A DNA stretch of 64,000 nucleotides from Pedobacter sp. MC2016-24 (GTDB lineage Bacteria; Bacteroidota; Bacteroidia; Sphingobacteriales; Sphingobacteriaceae): NCBI RefSeq assembly GCF_015223055.1, contig NZ_JADFBX010000017.1, positions 62,001-126,000 of the forward strand, written 5' to 3'. The notes beneath the pieces were generated by a model. It worked only from the letters and a program-made list of their open reading frames with translations. It made no database searches and was not told the DNA's origin. Made by a program: the position numbers and the translations under genes. Shown piece by piece: positions 24,806 through 33,141 of the stretch (the first letter of the stretch is position 1; every line of letters begins with the position of its first letter).

Positions 24806-26252
24806 AAATATGATTTTAGAAAAAACAGATTTCGACGCGGTAGTAGTCGGCTCAGGCCCAAACGGCCTTGCCGCAGCAATTGCCATGCAACAACAAGGTC
24901 TTTCGGTATTGCTTATCGAAGGAAAAGCTGAAATTGGGGGTGGTTTAAGATCGGCTGAGCTTACCCTGCCAGGTTTTGTACATGACATTTGCTCCGCAAT
25001 TCACCCCCTGGCAATTGGTTCGCCTTTTTTCAATACATTGCCACTGGAGCAACATGGATTGCATTATGCGTTTTCGGATATCGCTGCGGCACATCCCTTT
25101 GATGATGGTACGGCAGCAGTGTTAAAATCATCTCTTGCCGAAACGGCTGCAGCACTTGGTGCGGATCAGCAAACTTACCTCAACTTATTTGAACCACTGG
25201 TTCGCGACTGGCCAAACATTGCAGCCGACGTGCTCGGGCCTTTGCATTTTCCGAAACACCCGGTTGCTATGGCTAAGTTTGGACTAAACGCACTAACCTC
25301 TGCCAGCTACCTGGCCAAGCGCTTTAAAACCAAAGCCGCAAAAGGCCTGTGGGCAGGCATGGCCGCACATTCCATACAGCCTTTAACCAATTTAAGTACC
25401 TCGGCCATAGGTTTGGTACTCATGACTGCTGCCCACCTTAAAGGATGGCCGATACCCATAGGTGGCTCAAAGGAAATTGCCAACGCTCTGGCTTCTTATT
25501 TCATTTCCCTTGGTGGTAAAATTGAAACTGGTCGCTATATTAAATCACTGGACGAACTGCCTACAGCAAAAACCGTTTTGTTTGATGTAACACCTAAACA
25601 ACTGCTCCAGATTGCCGGACATAAATTTTCCAGCATTTACAAATGGCAATTGGAGCGGTACCGGTACGGAGTAGGGGTTTTCAAAATCGACTGGGCTCTG
25701 GACGGACAGGTTCCATTCAGCAACCCCGAAGCCCGTAAAGCCGGTACAGTACACCTTGGTAATACCATAGCCGAAATTGCCTTGTCAGAGCAGTTGAGCT
25801 GGCAAGGTAAACATGCAGAGAAGCCCTTTGTATTGCTGGCTCAGCAAAGTTTGTTTGATGACAGCCGTGCACCAGCAGGAAAACATACGGCATGGGCGTA
25901 CTGTCATGTACCTGCCGGATCAACTCAGGACATGACCCACATCATTGAACAACAGGTGGAACGTTTCGCACCGGGATTTAAGGATCGGATTTTAGCCAAA
26001 CGGACCATGAATACCGCTCAGATTGAAGCTTACAACCCAAATTATATTGGTGGCGACATCAATGGCGGCGTTATCGACATCGGGCAGATTTTTACGCGAC
26101 CAGCACTCCGAAGTTCTCCATATCGTACTTCTGCCAAAGGATTATACATTTGTTCTTCATCTACACCTCCCGGTGGTGGCGTCCATGGCATGTGCGGCTA
26201 TCATGCTGCTAAAAGAGCTTTAAAAGATATATTCTCGATTCAAATACCCTAA
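24792..26252 (+). CDS. FAD/NAD(P)-dependent oxidoreductase of the phytoene-dehydrogenase-related family
   Basis: This 486-residue flavoprotein has a dinucleotide-binding VVVGSGPNGLAAAIAMQQQG (about 16-35) followed by LIEGKAEIGGG, and a C-terminal FAD-contact segment YICSSSTPPGGGVHGMCGYH. These are features of the CrtI/amine-oxidase-like superfamily. No carotenoid gene is nearby and the context is SusCD, DoxX-like proteins and a sulfate-exporter homologue, so a role in carotenoid synthesis is unlikely. It may oxidise a substrate delivered by the transporter, passing electrons on to the membrane proteins; this is inference. Two starts are possible: ATG 24792, overlapping the previous gene by 14 bases, or ATG 24810. 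Confidence 0.85.
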   Translation: MRSPKNMILEKTDFDAVVVGSGPNGLAAAIAMQQQGLSVLLIEGKAEIGGGLRSAELTLPGFVHDICSAIHPLAIGSPFFNTLPLEQHGLHYAFSDIAAAHPFDDGTAAVLKSSLAETAAALGADQQTYLNLFEPLVRDWPNIAADVLGPLHFPKHPVAMAKFGLNALTSASYLAKRFKTKAAKGLWAGMAAHSIQPLTNLSTSAIGLVLMTAAHLKGWPIPIGGSKEIANALASYFISLGGKIETGRYIKSLDELPTAKTVLFDVTPKQLLQIAGHKFSSIYKWQLERYRYGVGVFKIDWALDGQVPFSNPEARKAGTVHLGNTIAEIALSEQLSWQGKHAEKPFVLLAQQSLFDDSRAPAGKHTAWAYCHVPAGSTQDMTHIIEQQVERFAPGFKDRILAKRTMNTAQIEAYNPNYIGGDINGGVIDIGQIFTRPALRSSPYRTSAKGLYICSSSTPPGGGVHGMCGYHAAKRALKDIFSIQIP

Positions 26253-26278
26253 ACCAAAAATACTTACACATTAACTCC

Positions 26279-27544
26279 ATGTCAACAATTAAAAAATTAA
26301 GCATTCACGAGGATTGGGCGGTCGTCATCCTGGGTGGGTTAAGCATTGTCCTATCACTGTCCGGGATGCTATTTCCTGTGCCAGGCTTCAGCTGGACCAA
26401 CACTTCAGATCTGTTCAGTAACGTGTTGTCATTCCGTAATTTTGAGCACATCATCATTCAGTTTATATTTACCATCTTTATCGCAATCTTAGGTGCGGTA
26501 TTGACCGGAAAGTCTATCAAAAATGCATTATTTACTTTTCCCGCAGTATATGCACTGACCATTATTGCACTCATACTTGCTGGTAACAGCCAGGTGAAGT
26601 CTTTAAACCTCGAAGCGGTGATCTTCAGTCTGGGGATCGGCTTGTTCATCAGCAATTTTTTTAAACTGCCAGACTGGTTTAAATCTGCACTGTCTACCGA
26701 ACTTTTTGTTAAGATCGGATTGGTGCTGCTGGGCACAACCGTCATTTTTGCCGATGTACTTAAAGCCGGTTCATTGGGACTCATTCAGGCATTGGTCGTC
26801 GTTTTGTCTGTTTGGTATTTTGCTTTCTGGTTATGTAAAAAGCTAAAGGTAGACGATGAACTGACCATGATGATTTCCAGTGCAGTTTCTATTTGTGGTG
26901 TATCTGCTGCCATCGCAACTTCAGGAGCCATTAAAGGCGATTCCAAAAAGCTTTCTTATGTCATTTCTATGGTACTCATCACCGCAATTCCGATGATGAT
27001 CTTTATGCCTTACATTGCCCATTATTTCAATTTCCCACAGGCAGTTACCGGTGCCTGGCTTGGTGGCAGTATTGATACCACGGGTGCGGTGGTAGCCTCC
27101 GGCAGTTTGGTCGGAGAGGAAGCCCTGAAAATCAGTACCATCGTCAAGTTTTCACAGAATGTATTACTCGGTATCGCTGCATTTGCGATTTCTGTGTACT
27201 GGACTTATACCAAACATCCCGCGGGACAGGATAAAGCTACCAAACCTACACTCAAGGTAATCTGGGAACGCTTTCCAAAATTTGTAATCGGTTTTATCGC
27301 AGCATCCCTCTTGTTTTCATTTTTTATCAGTCCGGAAACCAATGCCCAGGTAAAAGGCAGCTTAAAGAACCTACAGGGATTATGGTTCGCCCTGGCATTT
27401 ACCAGCATTGGTCTGGAGACCAATTTTAAAGAGCTTTTTGGCAAAAACAGTAAAACGCCATTTTATGCTTTCCTGATTGCACAGGGATTTAATGTCATCA
27501 TCACCTTAATCATTGCTTTTCTGTTGTTCAGGAATCAGCAATAG
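26279..27544 (+). CDS. YeiH-type putative sulfate exporter (Cons_hypoth698 family)
   Basis: This is an integral inner-membrane protein of 421 residues with about ten or eleven hydrophobic helices. Family motifs are LGTTVIFADVLKAG, SAVSICGVSAAIATSGAIKG (split around residues 200-219) and the signature GAWLGGSIDTTGAVVASGSL. The family is named for a predicted sulfate export role; in E. coli the homologue yeiH is controlled by YeiE, a regulator linked to sulfite. It is last in the SusCD/DoxX-like operon, 26 bases after the oxidoreductase gene. Disposal of sulfite or sulfate released from an organosulfur substrate would make sense, but is not shown. Confidence 0.88.
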   Translation: MSTIKKLSIHEDWAVVILGGLSIVLSLSGMLFPVPGFSWTNTSDLFSNVLSFRNFEHIIIQFIFTIFIAILGAVLTGKSIKNALFTFPAVYALTIIALILAGNSQVKSLNLEAVIFSLGIGLFISNFFKLPDWFKSALSTELFVKIGLVLLGTTVIFADVLKAGSLGLIQALVVVLSVWYFAFWLCKKLKVDDELTMMISSAVSICGVSAAIATSGAIKGDSKKLSYVISMVLITAIPMMIFMPYIAHYFNFPQAVTGAWLGGSIDTTGAVVASGSLVGEEALKISTIVKFSQNVLLGIAAFAISVYWTYTKHPAGQDKATKPTLKVIWERFPKFVIGFIAASLLFSFFISPETNAQVKGSLKNLQGLWFALAFTSIGLETNFKELFGKNSKTPFYAFLIAQGFNVIITLIIAFLLFRNQQ

Positions 27545-27628
27545 AAGATACCCGAATGAAATTGCTTTGGGCACATTCTTTGTTTACATGGATATACTTT
27601 TTATCTTCAAAGAACCTAATAGACGCTT

Positions 27629-28825
27629 ATGCAAACTACGCCGAAGGCCCTGATATATTCAATTCTCGACAACGACTTTTACAAAATCACGATGCAGCAG
27701 GGCGTAATTCGTTTATTCCCTGCTGCTAAGGCAAAATATAAGTTCATCAACCGTGGTAAACATGCTTTCCCGGAGGGCTTTTCTGCCGCACTTCGACAGG
27801 CGGTTAATGAAATGGCACTGCTCAAACTCAGTAAAGAAGAAAAACAATTTCTGAAGGTTACCTGTCCTTATCTGGATCCGGTATACCTGGATTTTTTAGC
27901 GGGTTACCGTTTCAATCCCGATGAAGTGCATATCGAACAAACGGGAGAAGAACTCATTGTACACATTGAAGGTTTATGGTACCGAACCATTTTATGGGAA
28001 GTTCCGCTGATGAGCCTGATCTGTGAACTTTTTTATACGATGAATCATGCAGAACGCATCAGCAATGAAGAGGTTGTGAACAGAACCCGGGAGAAAATTG
28101 AGAAATACCGGGAACTTGGCATCACCGTAGCAGAGTTCGGTACACGCAGGCGTCATTCATATCAGGTTCAACGCCTGGTATTACAGGCTTTAACGGATTA
28201 TGGTGCGGGCTCTTTTATCGGTACCAGCAATGTACACCTGGCTATGTTGCACCAAACCAAGCCAATTGGCACCCACGCACATGAATGGTTTATGTTTCAT
28301 GCTGCACAGTATGGTTTTAAAATGGCCAATGCCATGGGACTGGAGCATTGGGTGCAGGTGTATCGCGGTGATCTCGGAATCGCGCTGTCGGACACCTATA
28401 CCACTGATGTATTCTTCCGGCAGTTTGATAAAATGTTCTCTAAACTCTTTGATGGTGTAAGACATGACAGTGGTGATCCCCTGGATTTTGCAGATCAGGT
28501 CATCGCACATTATGAACACATGGGCATAGATCCAAAAAGCAAGACCATCATCTTTTCTGATGGACTGGATTATGAAAAAGTTGCCCGCATAGCTAGGTAC
28601 TGCCGTAATAGGGTTGGCATGTCATTTGGCATTGGTACCAATTTTACCAATGATGCCGGGCCCAAAGCTATGAACATCGTGATTAAAATGACCGAGGCAC
28701 AACCTAAAGATGGTGAATGGACAGAAGTGGTAAAGCTATCTGACGAGCCGGGTAAACATACCGGTACCGAAGCCACCATCAAACTGGCAAAAGTTATTCT
28801 GAGTATTCCTCAACAAACTCAATAA
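27629..28825 (+). CDS. pncB: Nicotinate phosphoribosyltransferase
   Basis: PncB makes nicotinate mononucleotide from nicotinate and PRPP (NAD salvage, cytoplasm). The 398-residue length is standard for the bacterial form. Signatures are DNDFYKITMQQGV (14-26), YKFINRG, AEFGTRRRHSYQVQR (about 170-184) and GTSNVHLAM, the segment carrying the histidine that is phosphorylated by ATP. RHDSGDP near 276-282 and FSDGLD follow. It lies 84 bases after the YeiH-type gene and may have its own promoter, so membership in the preceding operon is doubtful. Confidence 0.96.
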   Translation: MQTTPKALIYSILDNDFYKITMQQGVIRLFPAAKAKYKFINRGKHAFPEGFSAALRQAVNEMALLKLSKEEKQFLKVTCPYLDPVYLDFLAGYRFNPDEVHIEQTGEELIVHIEGLWYRTILWEVPLMSLICELFYTMNHAERISNEEVVNRTREKIEKYRELGITVAEFGTRRRHSYQVQRLVLQALTDYGAGSFIGTSNVHLAMLHQTKPIGTHAHEWFMFHAAQYGFKMANAMGLEHWVQVYRGDLGIALSDTYTTDVFFRQFDKMFSKLFDGVRHDSGDPLDFADQVIAHYEHMGIDPKSKTIIFSDGLDYEKVARIARYCRNRVGMSFGIGTNFTNDAGPKAMNIVIKMTEAQPKDGEWTEVVKLSDEPGKHTGTEATIKLAKVILSIPQQTQ

Positions 28826-28867
28826 TTCTGTCTTACTTTGTTGCGCTTACCTGAATTGATCAAGGTT

Positions 28868-29785
28868 ATGATTATTAGAAAGAACGAAAATTGGTTTAAA
28901 ATGCTCTTCATCTGGAAGGGATCTGTATTGCCACAAATCCTTCCCCGTTTAATCCTGCTCTTCCTGTTATCTGTGGCCATTGTATTTCTGAAAGGTAAAA
29001 TATTTGATTATAAAGTAGCACTCAACCCGGCACCTTTTACCATATTTGGCGTTGCGCTGGCCTTATTTCTGGGCTTTAGGAATACAGTGAGTTACGATCG
29101 GTTCTGGGAGGGCCGCAAACTATGGGGAGCTCTGCTTAACGATACGCGGTCGCTGGCACGGCAAGCGCTGACTTTAACTGCTTATCCGAAAGACAGCAAA
29201 GAGATTAAAACTTTCATCAATTACCTGATTGCTTTTACCTATGCTTTAAAACATCAGCTCAGGCATACAGATCCTGCAGCAGATCTCCAGAAAAGACTCG
29301 GCCCTGATTTGGCTGGTAGCTTGAAGTTAGCCAGGTTTAAACCCATCATGATCATGAAACAAATGGGATTATGGGTACAAGAGGCGCGTACAAAGGGGCA
29401 TATCGATACCATTATACAAACTTCTTTTGATGAAAACTTCAATAAACTGTCAGACATTGTTGGGGGCTGTGAAAGAATTGCTTCAACGCCAATTCCATAC
29501 ACCTACCGGGTTTTGTTACACCGCACGGTATATTTGTATTGTTTTTTGTTACCTTTTGGTTTCGTTGACAGCCTGGGCTGGATAACCCCGTTTATTGTCA
29601 TTTTCATTGCCTATACCTTTGTTGCCCTGGAAGCTATCGCAGATGAAATTGCTGATCCTTTTGGTACTGAGCCAAATGATTTGGCCTTAAATGCCATGAG
29701 TGAAATGATCGAGAGCACGCTTCTTGAACTGGCAGAACAGCCTTTGCCGGCAACAAATCAGTCTGCACACTGGTATTTGGATTAA
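28868..29785 (+). CDS. Bestrophin-like chloride/anion channel (UPF0187)
   Basis: This is an inner-membrane channel protein of 305 residues. The N-terminus (MIIRKNENWFKMLFIWKGS) precedes helices at about 20-40 and 52-68. NPAPFTIFGVALALFLGFRN carries the first pore helix, and YDRFWEGRKLWG is the strongest family motif. The C-terminal ALEAIADEIADPFGTEPNDL is the acidic cluster that forms the cation site in bestrophins. An in-frame TTG at 28838 would add ten residues, but a TAcTTTG promoter-like element lies at that point, so ATG 28868 is preferred. It follows pncB by 42 bases; no functional link is evident. Confidence 0.9.
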   Translation: MIIRKNENWFKMLFIWKGSVLPQILPRLILLFLLSVAIVFLKGKIFDYKVALNPAPFTIFGVALALFLGFRNTVSYDRFWEGRKLWGALLNDTRSLARQALTLTAYPKDSKEIKTFINYLIAFTYALKHQLRHTDPAADLQKRLGPDLAGSLKLARFKPIMIMKQMGLWVQEARTKGHIDTIIQTSFDENFNKLSDIVGGCERIASTPIPYTYRVLLHRTVYLYCFLLPFGFVDSLGWITPFIVIFIAYTFVALEAIADEIADPFGTEPNDLALNAMSEMIESTLLELAEQPLPATNQSAHWYLD

Positions 29786-29858
29786 TCAGCTGTTTGCAAT
29801 AATTTAAGCAAGCAAAGTAAAACTAATGTTGCTAAACATCTGCGCATAATTATTGTTT

Positions 29859-29866
29859 TACATTTG
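29859..29866 (+). promoter_or_regulatory. -7 promoter element for the alcohol dehydrogenase gene
   Basis: TACATTTG is an exact match to TAnnTTTG and lies 22 bases before the ATG at 29889. Confidence 0.5.
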
Positions 29867-29888
29867 TTATCACATTAATACTTGAAAA

Positions 29889-30935
29889 ATGACAACAGTA
29901 AAATCTTATGCTGCGCAAAGTGCAGAAAAACCATTGGCTCCCTTTCAACTTAATCGTCGCGAACCGGGAGCGGATGATGTCGAAATCAAGATCTTATATT
30001 GTGGCGTATGCCACTCCGATATCCACACCGCCAGAAATGAATGGGGTGGCACCATGTACCCGGTTGTGCCAGGTCATGAAATTGTAGGTAAAGTAACCCG
30101 TGTGGGACAAAATGTAAGCCGTTTTAAAATTGGCGATACGGTAGGTGTGGGTTGTTTTGTAGATTCTTGCGGACATTGCCAGAACTGCGAAGAACATCTT
30201 GAACAATACTGTGAAAATGGATCGTCACAAACCTATAATTCCCACTTACAAGACAAGAAAACCATCACTTACGGGGGTTATTCCTCACACATTGTCGTTA
30301 CTCAGAAATTTGTATTGAGCGTATCTGATAAACTTCCTTTAGAAAAAGTTGCACCATTATTATGTGCTGGCATCACTACATATTCGCCTTTAAAACATTG
30401 GAACGTTAAAGCTGGCGATAAGGTTGCTGTAGTTGGACTAGGCGGATTAGGGCATATGGCCGTTAAAATTGCCGCATCTATGGGTGCCGAAGTTACCGTT
30501 TTAAGTCGCTCTAAAAGCAAGGAAAAGGATGCACAGGAATTGGGAGCGCATCATTTTGAGCTCACCACCGAAAAGGAAAATATGGACAGATTGAAAAGTA
30601 GCTTCAATTTCATTATCGACACCGTTTCGGCAGAGCACGATTACAATGACTATCTGGCCCTTCTGCGTACCAATGGTGTGATGGTACTCCTTGGGGTTCC
30701 ACCTACACCATCGGCTGTATCTGCATCCCGTTTAATCGGTGGTCGCAGAAGTCTGGTTGGCTCGTTGGTTGGCGGTATTAAAGAAACTCAGGAAATGCTG
30801 GATTACTGTGCTGAACATAACATCACCTCTGACATAGAATTGATTAACATCGATCAGATCAACGAAGCTTATGAGCGCACCCTGACAGGTGATGTACATT
30901 ATCGGTTTGTAATTGACATGGCATCATTAAATTAG
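29889..30935 (+). CDS. Zinc-dependent NAD(P) alcohol dehydrogenase (YahK/cinnamyl-alcohol type)
   Basis: This is a 348-residue medium-chain dehydrogenase/reductase. The catalytic zinc ligands are the cysteine of GVCHSD (about 39), the histidine of VPGHEIVG (about 61) and a later cysteine near 156. Structural zinc cysteines are in DSCGHCQNCEEHLEQYC (about 92-108). The cofactor loop is GLGGLGHMAVKIA (about 179-191), followed by VLSRSKSKE, which suggests NADPH rather than NADH. Family members of this branch (YahK, cinnamyl alcohol dehydrogenases) reduce aldehydes to alcohols. It has its own promoter element and stands alone. Confidence 0.93.
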   Translation: MTTVKSYAAQSAEKPLAPFQLNRREPGADDVEIKILYCGVCHSDIHTARNEWGGTMYPVVPGHEIVGKVTRVGQNVSRFKIGDTVGVGCFVDSCGHCQNCEEHLEQYCENGSSQTYNSHLQDKKTITYGGYSSHIVVTQKFVLSVSDKLPLEKVAPLLCAGITTYSPLKHWNVKAGDKVAVVGLGGLGHMAVKIAASMGAEVTVLSRSKSKEKDAQELGAHHFELTTEKENMDRLKSSFNFIIDTVSAEHDYNDYLALLRTNGVMVLLGVPPTPSAVSASRLIGGRRSLVGSLVGGIKETQEMLDYCAEHNITSDIELINIDQINEAYERTLTGDVHYRFVIDMASLN

Positions 30936-30971
30936 CAGATACTTTTTATATAATTAGCAGAAATAAACAAC

Positions 30972-31523
30972 ATGGCTATTAACTTACAAAAAGGGCAGCG
31001 TGAAAACCTCAAAGCCCCTAAATTCACTATAGGATTAGGTTGGGATACCAACAGTTCATTAAGCGGGGCCGATTTTGACCTCGATGCATCTGTATTTATG
31101 CTGGGTGAGCATAAAAAATTGATTGCAGACGAATACTTTGTTTTTTACAACAATTTGAGCTCGCCTGACGGAGCACTGGTACATACCGGTGATAACCTGA
31201 CCGGCGAAGGAGATGGGGATGACGAAGCAATCAATGTCGACCTGTCTATCGTTAACCCGCAAGTTTCTGAGCTTTGCATTGTGGTAACCATTCATGAAGC
31301 CAATAACAGAAGGCAAAACTTTGGTCAGGTCAAAAATTCATTCGTACGTATTGTTGATACCGATGGTGTCGAAATTATGAAATATGAGCTTGAAGAAGAT
31401 TTTTCTATTGAAACTGCAGTCGAATTTGGCCGCATTTACAGACGCAATGGAGAATGGAAATTTGAAGCAGTAGGCGTTGGTATGCGAGGCGGCTTACAAG
31501 ATTACGTCAATAAATACCAGTAG
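30972..31523 (+). CDS. TerD-family protein (tellurium resistance/stress)
   Basis: This is a 183-residue cytoplasmic TerD-domain protein. The signature is GLGWDTNSSLSGADFDLDAS (about 23-42), where the acidic residues bind calcium in characterised TerD proteins. VGMRGGLQDYVNKYQ closes the domain. Ter proteins occur in clusters with other ter genes; here none is present, so this single copy is more likely a general stress protein than part of a full tellurite resistance system. It follows the alcohol dehydrogenase by 36 bases. Confidence 0.92.
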   Translation: MAINLQKGQRENLKAPKFTIGLGWDTNSSLSGADFDLDASVFMLGEHKKLIADEYFVFYNNLSSPDGALVHTGDNLTGEGDGDDEAINVDLSIVNPQVSELCIVVTIHEANNRRQNFGQVKNSFVRIVDTDGVEIMKYELEEDFSIETAVEFGRIYRRNGEWKFEAVGVGMRGGLQDYVNKYQ

Positions 31524-31532
31524 TTATACGAT

Positions 31533-31563
31533 ATGTCATCCTGAATTTATTTCAGGATGACAT
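31533..31563. repeat. Inverted repeat between converging genes
   Basis: A perfect 13-bp stem (31533-31545 and 31551-31563, core GTCATCCTGA/TCAGGATGAC) has a five-base loop. No T-run follows. It resembles the TCATCCTGA-type intergenic repeats that I recall from many bacterial genomes and may also end transcription from both sides. Confidence 0.7.
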
Positions 31564-31614
31564 TATAGCATCGGATAATGTTAAGTACGATGATCCCATT
31601 GATGTTACACACTT

Positions 31615-32496
31615 TTATTTCTTGATTTCCAGATCATCCAGCGTTGGCTTAAAAGCCTGCAGCTTTTTCAATGCTGCGGTCATTTCATTTAGTTTTTGCT
31701 CGTCCCAGTATTCCCATTTCACTTCATCCAGATCATATACCTGTTCATACATCCGCAGTTGCTTGGTCATGCCGCCCGCAATCAGGTGGTAATAAGTTAA
31801 ACTTTCAACCGGATATTTCAGGCTTTTCCAGGGTACCTGAGGATAATCTTTCATCACATTCTGGCTGATACCAGCAGTCGCAACAAAAGTGTCATTGGGA
31901 TTTACCGTACCCAAAGCGCTGTTTTTTCCGGTATGCGAATTTGAGGTCGAAGAAGTGATATATTTGCCCGAATCCGTTTTTAAATAAACCGAACAGGTAA
32001 AGCGGTACAGGGTATCTTTGGAAAGATTTTTAAATTCAGCAAAAATTGTCGGCTCGCCATTGACCAGGTCAATTTTAAGCAATTTGCCCTTCAGCATGTC
32101 CAATTGCTTTTTTAGGGCAAGTTCCTGAGCTTTTCTGGCGGTTAAATCTACCATATCTTTTTTCAGTTCGTCAATTTTATGTTGATGGTCTGTCTTGATA
32201 AACTCTTCCGCCATTTCGGTCAGGTCTCCATAACTTTTGCCGCTTACCATTTGCCTTGTAATTTCATCAAAGGATTTGCCTTGGTCTGCAGCCGCGTCGT
32301 CAAACTTATGTTTCATGGCCGATGCGATAATAACCCGCATAGCTACATCAAATGTATTTTGTTCTTCTTTACTCAGCTTGTTTTTGATCTTTTCTGTCGA
32401 GGCCTTAAATGCGGCTTCAGAGCTGCCGTCAATTTTCTCAGCACAGCTGGCAAAAAATAAGAGCATTACGCCGCAAATCAGGGATAGTCTTTTCAT
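31615..32496 (-). CDS. Predicted lipoprotein with a coiled coil (DUF6694-like)
   Basis: This 293-residue protein has an N-terminal lipoprotein signal (lipobox LFFASC, Cys18). A helical region follows (about 25-140), with a charged coiled coil at about 105-135 (KIDELKKDMVDLTARKAQE). A beta-rich domain (about 140-225) contains FAEFKNLSKDTLYRFTCSVY and is followed by a conserved YHLIAGGMTKQLRMYEQVYD segment. I place it tentatively in the DUF6694 family. The function is unknown. It converges on terD across an inverted repeat. Confidence 0.75.
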   Translation of the reverse strand: MKRLSLICGVMLLFFASCAEKIDGSSEAAFKASTEKIKNKLSKEEQNTFDVAMRVIIASAMKHKFDDAAADQGKSFDEITRQMVSGKSYGDLTEMAEEFIKTDHQHKIDELKKDMVDLTARKAQELALKKQLDMLKGKLLKIDLVNGEPTIFAEFKNLSKDTLYRFTCSVYLKTDSGKYITSSTSNSHTGKNSALGTVNPNDTFVATAGISQNVMKDYPQVPWKSLKYPVESLTYYHLIAGGMTKQLRMYEQVYDLDEVKWEYWDEQKLNEMTAALKKLQAFKPTLDDLEIKK

Positions 32497-32794
32497 AGGA
32501 ATATGTATTTGGTTTATGGGTTAAACATGCTGATCGTGATCAGTGTTTTTTTGCTAAAAATATCATAATAATTCATGAAATCTATGGATGTGTGATTTTT
32601 TCAGTAACCAGATGTCATTCCTTAGTCAATAACTATAGTTCATCCCAGCTAATTGAATACCAGTAAAACAAATGATACATTTTTTCGTTTCATTAAGTAA
32701 GTGTATCAATTACACCTTTTATTGTAACATTTATACGCCAAGCGTAGATTAACAATAAAAAAGTATATATTTAAAATACATGTAAATCAAGATT
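32497..32794. other. Intergenic region, divergent promoters
   Basis: This AT-rich 298-base stretch separates two divergently transcribed genes. A -7-like TATATTTA (32765-32772) lies ahead of the small membrane protein gene. A terminator-like hairpin (CTGAT/ATCAG, 32530-32543, then seven T residues) points along the plus strand but has no gene upstream of it on that strand. No other feature was found. Confidence 0.4.
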
Positions 32795-33010
32795 ATGAAA
32801 AAGTCAACATTTCAAAAAAATATAATCCTTTCATTGGCTGTGTTAACAGCAATCGTATCTATGATGATATTGATCACCGGTGGTGCTGAAATGAATTTGG
32901 CATTAACTTCCATTTTATACATGGCAGCAACGTTTAGCCTGGGTACAGTGGGCTTGATCAGCTTGATGCCTCCCGCAAAGAAATTACAACCGATCCGTGT
33001 AAAAAAATAA
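32795..33010 (+). CDS. Small two-helix membrane protein
   Basis: The 71-residue product has a basic N-terminus (MKKSTFQKN), two hydrophobic segments (about 10-28 and 34-56) and a basic C-terminus ending in RVKK. It matches no family I recognise. The start codon, a -7-like element upstream and two hairpins just downstream (33041-33059 and 33063-33097) make it a credible single-gene unit. Confidence 0.65.
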   Translation: MKKSTFQKNIILSLAVLTAIVSMMILITGGAEMNLALTSILYMAATFSLGTVGLISLMPPAKKLQPIRVKK

Positions 33011-33040
33011 CGGTGGGTTAAAAAAACAAAAATGAGCAAT

Positions 33041-33107
33041 AATTCGTCTTGCAGACGAATGGAAAGATCTCTTGAATTTGGTATTCATGAGGTCTTTCTT
33101 TATTTTA
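33041..33107 (+). terminator. Tandem hairpins and T-rich tail after the small membrane protein gene
   Basis: The first stem is a perfect 8-bp pair, ATTCGTCT/AGACGAAT (33041-33059, three-base loop). The second stem pairs AAAGATCTC with GAGGTCTTT (33063-33071, 33089-33097) with an inner GAAT/ATTC pair, and is followed by CTTTATTTT. Together they form a good terminator. Confidence 0.85.
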
Positions 33108-33141
33108 AGCCACCTTAAATTGAAAAACAAACGATATTCTA

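Noticed and set aside
24792..26252. Carotenoid (phytoene) desaturase
   Set aside because: Only the general FAD-binding superfamily features are visible, and no crtB, crtY or other carotenoid gene is nearby.
30972..31523. A tellurite resistance operon
   Set aside because: Only a single TerD-domain gene is present; no terZABCEF genes accompany it.
32530..32552. Terminator-like hairpin with seven T residues
   Set aside because: It points along the plus strand in the upstream region of a minus-strand gene, with no plus-strand gene before it, so no function can be assigned.
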